This document shows positions 6,828 to 8,116 of a DNA stretch of 8,116 nucleotides, piece by piece. Position numbers and translations under genes: made by a program. Each line of letters opens with the position of its first letter. Position 1 is the first letter of the stretch. The notes beneath the pieces are model-generated. The model saw nothing but the letters and a program-made list of their open reading frames with translations, was not told the DNA's origin and made no database searches. Source of the stretch: Savagea sp. (GTDB taxonomy: Bacteria; Bacillota; Bacilli; Bacillales_A; Planococcaceae); NCBI GenBank assembly GCA_030147435.1, contig JASKZX010000108.1, positions 1 through 8,116 of the forward strand. Reading direction: 5' to 3'.

Positions 6828-6910
6828 CTTTGTGACTTCCTCTCAATTTCAAAATATATAAGTATCATATCAAACATGCTGTCATTTTCATATACTTTGT
6901 TTTCTTTCAA
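6824..6910 (-). CDS. Possible 28-aa upstream ORF coupled to the 406-aa gene
   Basis: A TTG at 6908-6910 is preceded by AAGGAG with 7-base spacing and opens 28 codons beginning MKENKVYENDSMFDM. It ends at TGA 6826-6824, which overlaps the TTG start of the next gene (TTGA overlap). This is the classic geometry of translational coupling. No homology is recognised. It could be a regulatory leader peptide, a real micro-protein, or chance in AT-rich DNA. Confidence 0.3.
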   Translation of the reverse strand: MKENKVYENDSMFDMILIYFEIERKSQS

Positions 6911-6955
6911 AAGAGGACTCCTTATATTCTTCAACCTTACCGAAAAGTCTAAAGC

Positions 6956-6961
6956 ATTATA
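6956..6961 (-). promoter_or_regulatory. Possible -10 box for the 406-aa gene
   Basis: A consensus TATAAT lies on the minus strand with a predicted start near 6949, about 120 bases before the 406-aa start and 40 before the leader ORF. No good -35 is present at 16-18 bases, so this is weak evidence. Confidence 0.25.
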
Positions 6962-7006
6962 AAAATGTCTTTATTAGAATAATATGCGATTTAAAGCTTA
7001 ATATTT

Positions 7007-7036
7007 TTGACTGAACACTTATTTTTATGATAAAAT
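7007..7036 (+). promoter_or_regulatory. Sigma-A promoter driving a putative short RNA
   Basis: TTGACT (7007-7012), 18 bases, then TAAAAT (7031-7036) predicts transcription from about 7043. No protein gene with a ribosome binding site follows on this strand, which points to an RNA product. Confidence 0.5.
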
Positions 7037-7042
7037 AGAGAC

Positions 7043-7120
7043 GTTCGAATGAATCAAAGTCATTCGATCACTCACTACTCAATGAGAGGTACTGTCTGGG
7101 CGGCAGACCTCTCTTCTTTC
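7043..7120 (+). ncRNA. Putative small structured RNA
   Basis: Downstream of the promoter the predicted transcript has a perfect 8-bp hairpin, TCGAATGA/TCATTCGA (7045-7052, 7060-7067). A second, two-tier hairpin follows: GAGAG (7084-7088) with CTCTC (7109-7113) enclosing GTCTG (7094-7098) with CAGAC (7104-7108) and a GGCGG loop. A U-rich TTCTTTC (7114-7120) comes next, so the second hairpin could be the terminator of a 75-80 nt RNA. I match it to no known riboswitch or sRNA class. The exposed G-rich loop could pair with SD or C-rich targets. It may instead be the leader of a longer transcript that runs into the convergent small gene. Confidence 0.35.
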
Positions 7121-7177
7121 ATTCTTGAATGGGCTACTTTTCAAACAAATGATGAAGAAAAAAACAGACTCAAAATG

Positions 7178-7211
7178 AAAAAAAGGACTCCTTTTTAAAA
7201 GGGAGTCCTCT
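7178..7211 (-). terminator. Intrinsic terminator of the 32-aa membrane protein gene
   Basis: AGGACTCC (7184-7191) pairs with GGAGTCCT (7202-7209), with TTTT/AAAA extending inward past a bulged G. On the minus strand it is followed by seven T (7184-7178). It begins 16 bases after the stop of the small gene. Confidence 0.85.
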
Positions 7212-7224
7212 TTCACACGTTCAT

Positions 7225-7323
7225 TTAGAAAATATACATAAGTACGCCTAACCAAATCGCAATAAGAACCAAAATACCAATAAATGCTAAACATCCTTTT
7301 TCTTTAAACAGTTTACCAATCAT
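7225..7323 (-). CDS. 32-aa single-span hydrophobic membrane protein
   Basis: A 32-codon gene, beginning MIGKLFKEKGC and ending VLMYIF, has a positively charged N terminus (K4, K7, K9) and one long hydrophobic span (about residues 11-32) running to the C terminus, so N-in topology is expected. An ATG also exists two codons upstream (7327-7329), but AAGGAG is only one base from it and 7 bases from the chosen ATG (7321-7323), so the second is preferred. The gene has its own extended -10 promoter and terminator, giving a monocistronic mRNA of about 170 nt. Size and hydropathy are like type I toxin peptides and like regulatory micro-proteins; neither can be decided. It converges on the putative RNA at 7043-7120. 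Confidence 0.7.
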   Translation of the reverse strand: MIGKLFKEKGCLAFIGILVLIAIWLGVLMYIF

Positions 7324-7354
7324 TGTCATGCTCCTTCACTTCATGCTACGTACA

Positions 7355-7363
7355 ATTATATCA
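7355..7363 (-). promoter_or_regulatory. Extended -10 promoter of the 32-aa gene
   Basis: TGATATAAT on the minus strand is a consensus TGn-TATAAT extended -10, which needs no strong -35 (none is seen). The predicted start near 7348 gives a 25-base leader with the SD. Confidence 0.55.
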
Positions 7364-7369
7364 TCTATT

Positions 7370-7508
7370 CTAGAAAAAAGTTGCTTTTTTTAGCAAATCG
7401 TCATACTTCTCTAGAGAAAGTTTGTCTGAATTGAGATAATTCACCTTTTTTTCATCGATTTCTACAATGATTCTTTCTTCGTATACAAATGTATTATTTT
7501 TCTATCAT
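7370..7508 (-). pseudogene. Frameshifted or miscalled 45-codon mini-gene
   Basis: From ATG 7508-7506 the frame hits TAA after four codons. After an A5 run (7501-7497) a different frame is open for about 40 codons with clearly protein-like content: TFVYEERIIVEIDEKKVNYL, then NSDKLSLEKYDDLLKKATFF and TAG (7372-7370). That second frame has no ATG before an upstream stop. Removing one A from the run joins the ATG to it and gives a normal 45-residue acidic protein starting MIENN. So it is a recent frameshift, a homopolymer sequencing error, or slippage expression. It starts 15 bases after the dehydrogenase stop and would be the next gene of that unit. Function is unknown. Confidence 0.45.
7374..7396 (-). 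terminator. Weak terminator at the end of the mini-gene / dehydrogenase unit
   Basis: A short stem TTGCT/AGCAA (7381-7385 with 7392-7396) with a T6 loop is followed on the minus strand by C and six T (7379-7374). It is embedded in the last codons of the mini-gene. The stem is only 5 bp, so efficiency is doubtful. Confidence 0.45.
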
Positions 7509-7523
7509 TTGGAAATCTTTCTT

Positions 7524-8116
7524 TTACTCTCTTTCACGCATCGTTAAACCACCATCTACATACAATGTTTGACCAGTCATCATTTGTGCATAATCACTCG
7601 CTAAAAAAAGAGTAGGCCCTGCAATATCTTCAGGAATCGTAAGTCGCCCGAGCGGAGTTTGTGCAATTAACCGATCTCTCACTTCTTTTTTTGTCGCTCG
7701 GCTCGAACTCGTCGGATAGACGAGACCAGGAGCAATCGCATTGACTGTTATTCCGTAACGACCAACGTCACGTGCAAGTTGTCGGGTATACGTAAGGAGG
7801 GCTCCTTTTGCCGTCGTATAATCACTGTAACTCACTGCAGGATGAGCGATTAAATTTGTCACGATATGAATCACACGTCCACTTCCTCTTCGTTGCATCA
7901 GTGGAAGTAACTGATGATTGAGTTCGACGACGGGACGAAATGAGCCGACGAGTTGACGGGCATAATCTTCCCACGCTAGTTTTGTTGCATGTGTCCTCTG
8001 TTCAGGATCAAACGTATACGGGGCAAATGCATTGTGTACAACGATATCGATGCCGCCATACTCCGAAGCAATAAGCGCGACGAGTCGCTTTCGGTCTTCT
8101 TCTTTTGTAATATCTG
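7524..8116 (-). CDS. FabG-like short-chain dehydrogenase/reductase, C-terminal part (truncated by window edge)
   Basis: 196 residues are visible; family members are about 250 long, so the N-terminal Rossmann motif TGxxxGxG and roughly 55-60 residues lie beyond the right edge. The frame continues to the last base, so the internal ATG at 7898 is not the start. Visible motifs are HNA (for the family NNAG strand), the catalytic YTTAK (Tyr-x-x-x-Lys), YGITVNAIAPGLV after it, and the C-terminal MTGQTLYVDGG signature. The residue 13 before the catalytic Tyr, normally Ser, is Thr (VIHIVTNL). The TNL...DYTTAK arrangement resembles, from memory, a subgroup annotated as 3-oxoacyl-ACP reductase, in which this Thr seems conserved. 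The likely reaction is NAD(P)H-dependent reduction of a keto group; the substrate is uncertain. Confidence 0.9.
   Translation of the reverse strand, partial: DITKEEDRKRLVALIASEYGGIDIVVHNAFAPYTFDPEQRTHATKLAWEDYARQLVGSFRPVVELNHQLLPLMQRRGSGRVIHIVTNLIAHPAVSYSDYTTAKGALLTYTRQLARDVGRYGITVNAIAPGLVYPTSSSRATKKEVRDRLIAQTPLGRLTIPEDIAGPTLFLASDYAQMMTGQTLYVDGGLTMRERE

Noticed and set aside
7082..7198. 38-codon plus-strand ORF starting MRGTVWAADL in the putative RNA
   Set aside because: There is no Shine-Dalgarno, its first codons form the second hairpin, and it ends in the terminator of the opposite gene. Chance is more likely, though a leaderless peptide is not excluded.
7079..7294. 71-aa minus-strand ORF
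   Set aside because: It overlaps the 32-aa gene and runs through its terminator. It has no SD and a composition unlike a folded protein.

Overview
The window reads as chromosomal DNA of a low-GC Gram-positive bacterium of the Bacilli. It has AT-rich intergenic DNA, AGGAGG-type ribosome binding sites, several TTG starts, sigma-A promoters, a good match to a sigma-B promoter, and U-tailed intrinsic terminators. Protein content (BioD, an AlgI/DltB-type MBOAT with an SGNH partner, small acidic stress-type proteins) fits a Bacillus or Exiguobacterium relative. Species cannot be fixed from the sequence alone.

Layout. 1-332 (minus) is the N-terminal part of bioD, cut by the window edge. It has a sigma-A promoter and BirA-like inverted repeats upstream. 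434-949 (plus) is a divergent short unit: a sigma-B-like promoter, two tandem paralogous small proteins (62 and 49 aa) sharing an NEGGP motif, and a strong terminator. 5540-997 (minus) is a likely four-gene operon: an MBOAT O-acyltransferase, a membrane-anchored SGNH-type protein, a cytosolic Sel1-repeat protein, and a membrane-anchored alpha/beta hydrolase, closed by a terminator. 6910-5607 (minus) is a 406-aa membrane-anchored orphan protein, possibly preceded by a translationally coupled 28-aa leader ORF, and ending in its own terminator. 7007-7120 (plus) looks like a promoter plus a short structured RNA. 7348-7178 (minus) is a 32-aa single-span membrane protein gene with its own extended -10 promoter and terminator. 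7508-7370 (minus) is a small ORF that is open only if one base is removed from an A5 run. 7524-8116 (minus) is the C-terminal three quarters of an FabG-like short-chain dehydrogenase, whose start lies beyond the right edge.

How the genes work together. The clearest system is the MBOAT-SGNH pair. By analogy with AlgI/AlgJ-X, PatA/PatB and DltB/DltD it should move acyl groups across the membrane onto an extracellular or wall polymer. The Sel1-repeat protein and the anchored hydrolase downstream could assemble, regulate or reverse that modification, but this is inference from gene order. The bioD region should respond to biotin through BirA. The small tandem genes should respond to general stress through sigma-B. 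The most unusual part is 6820-7510: a leader ORF, a putative structured RNA, a tiny hydrophobic protein convergent with it, and a frameshifted mini-gene, packed into about 700 bases with no large gene.
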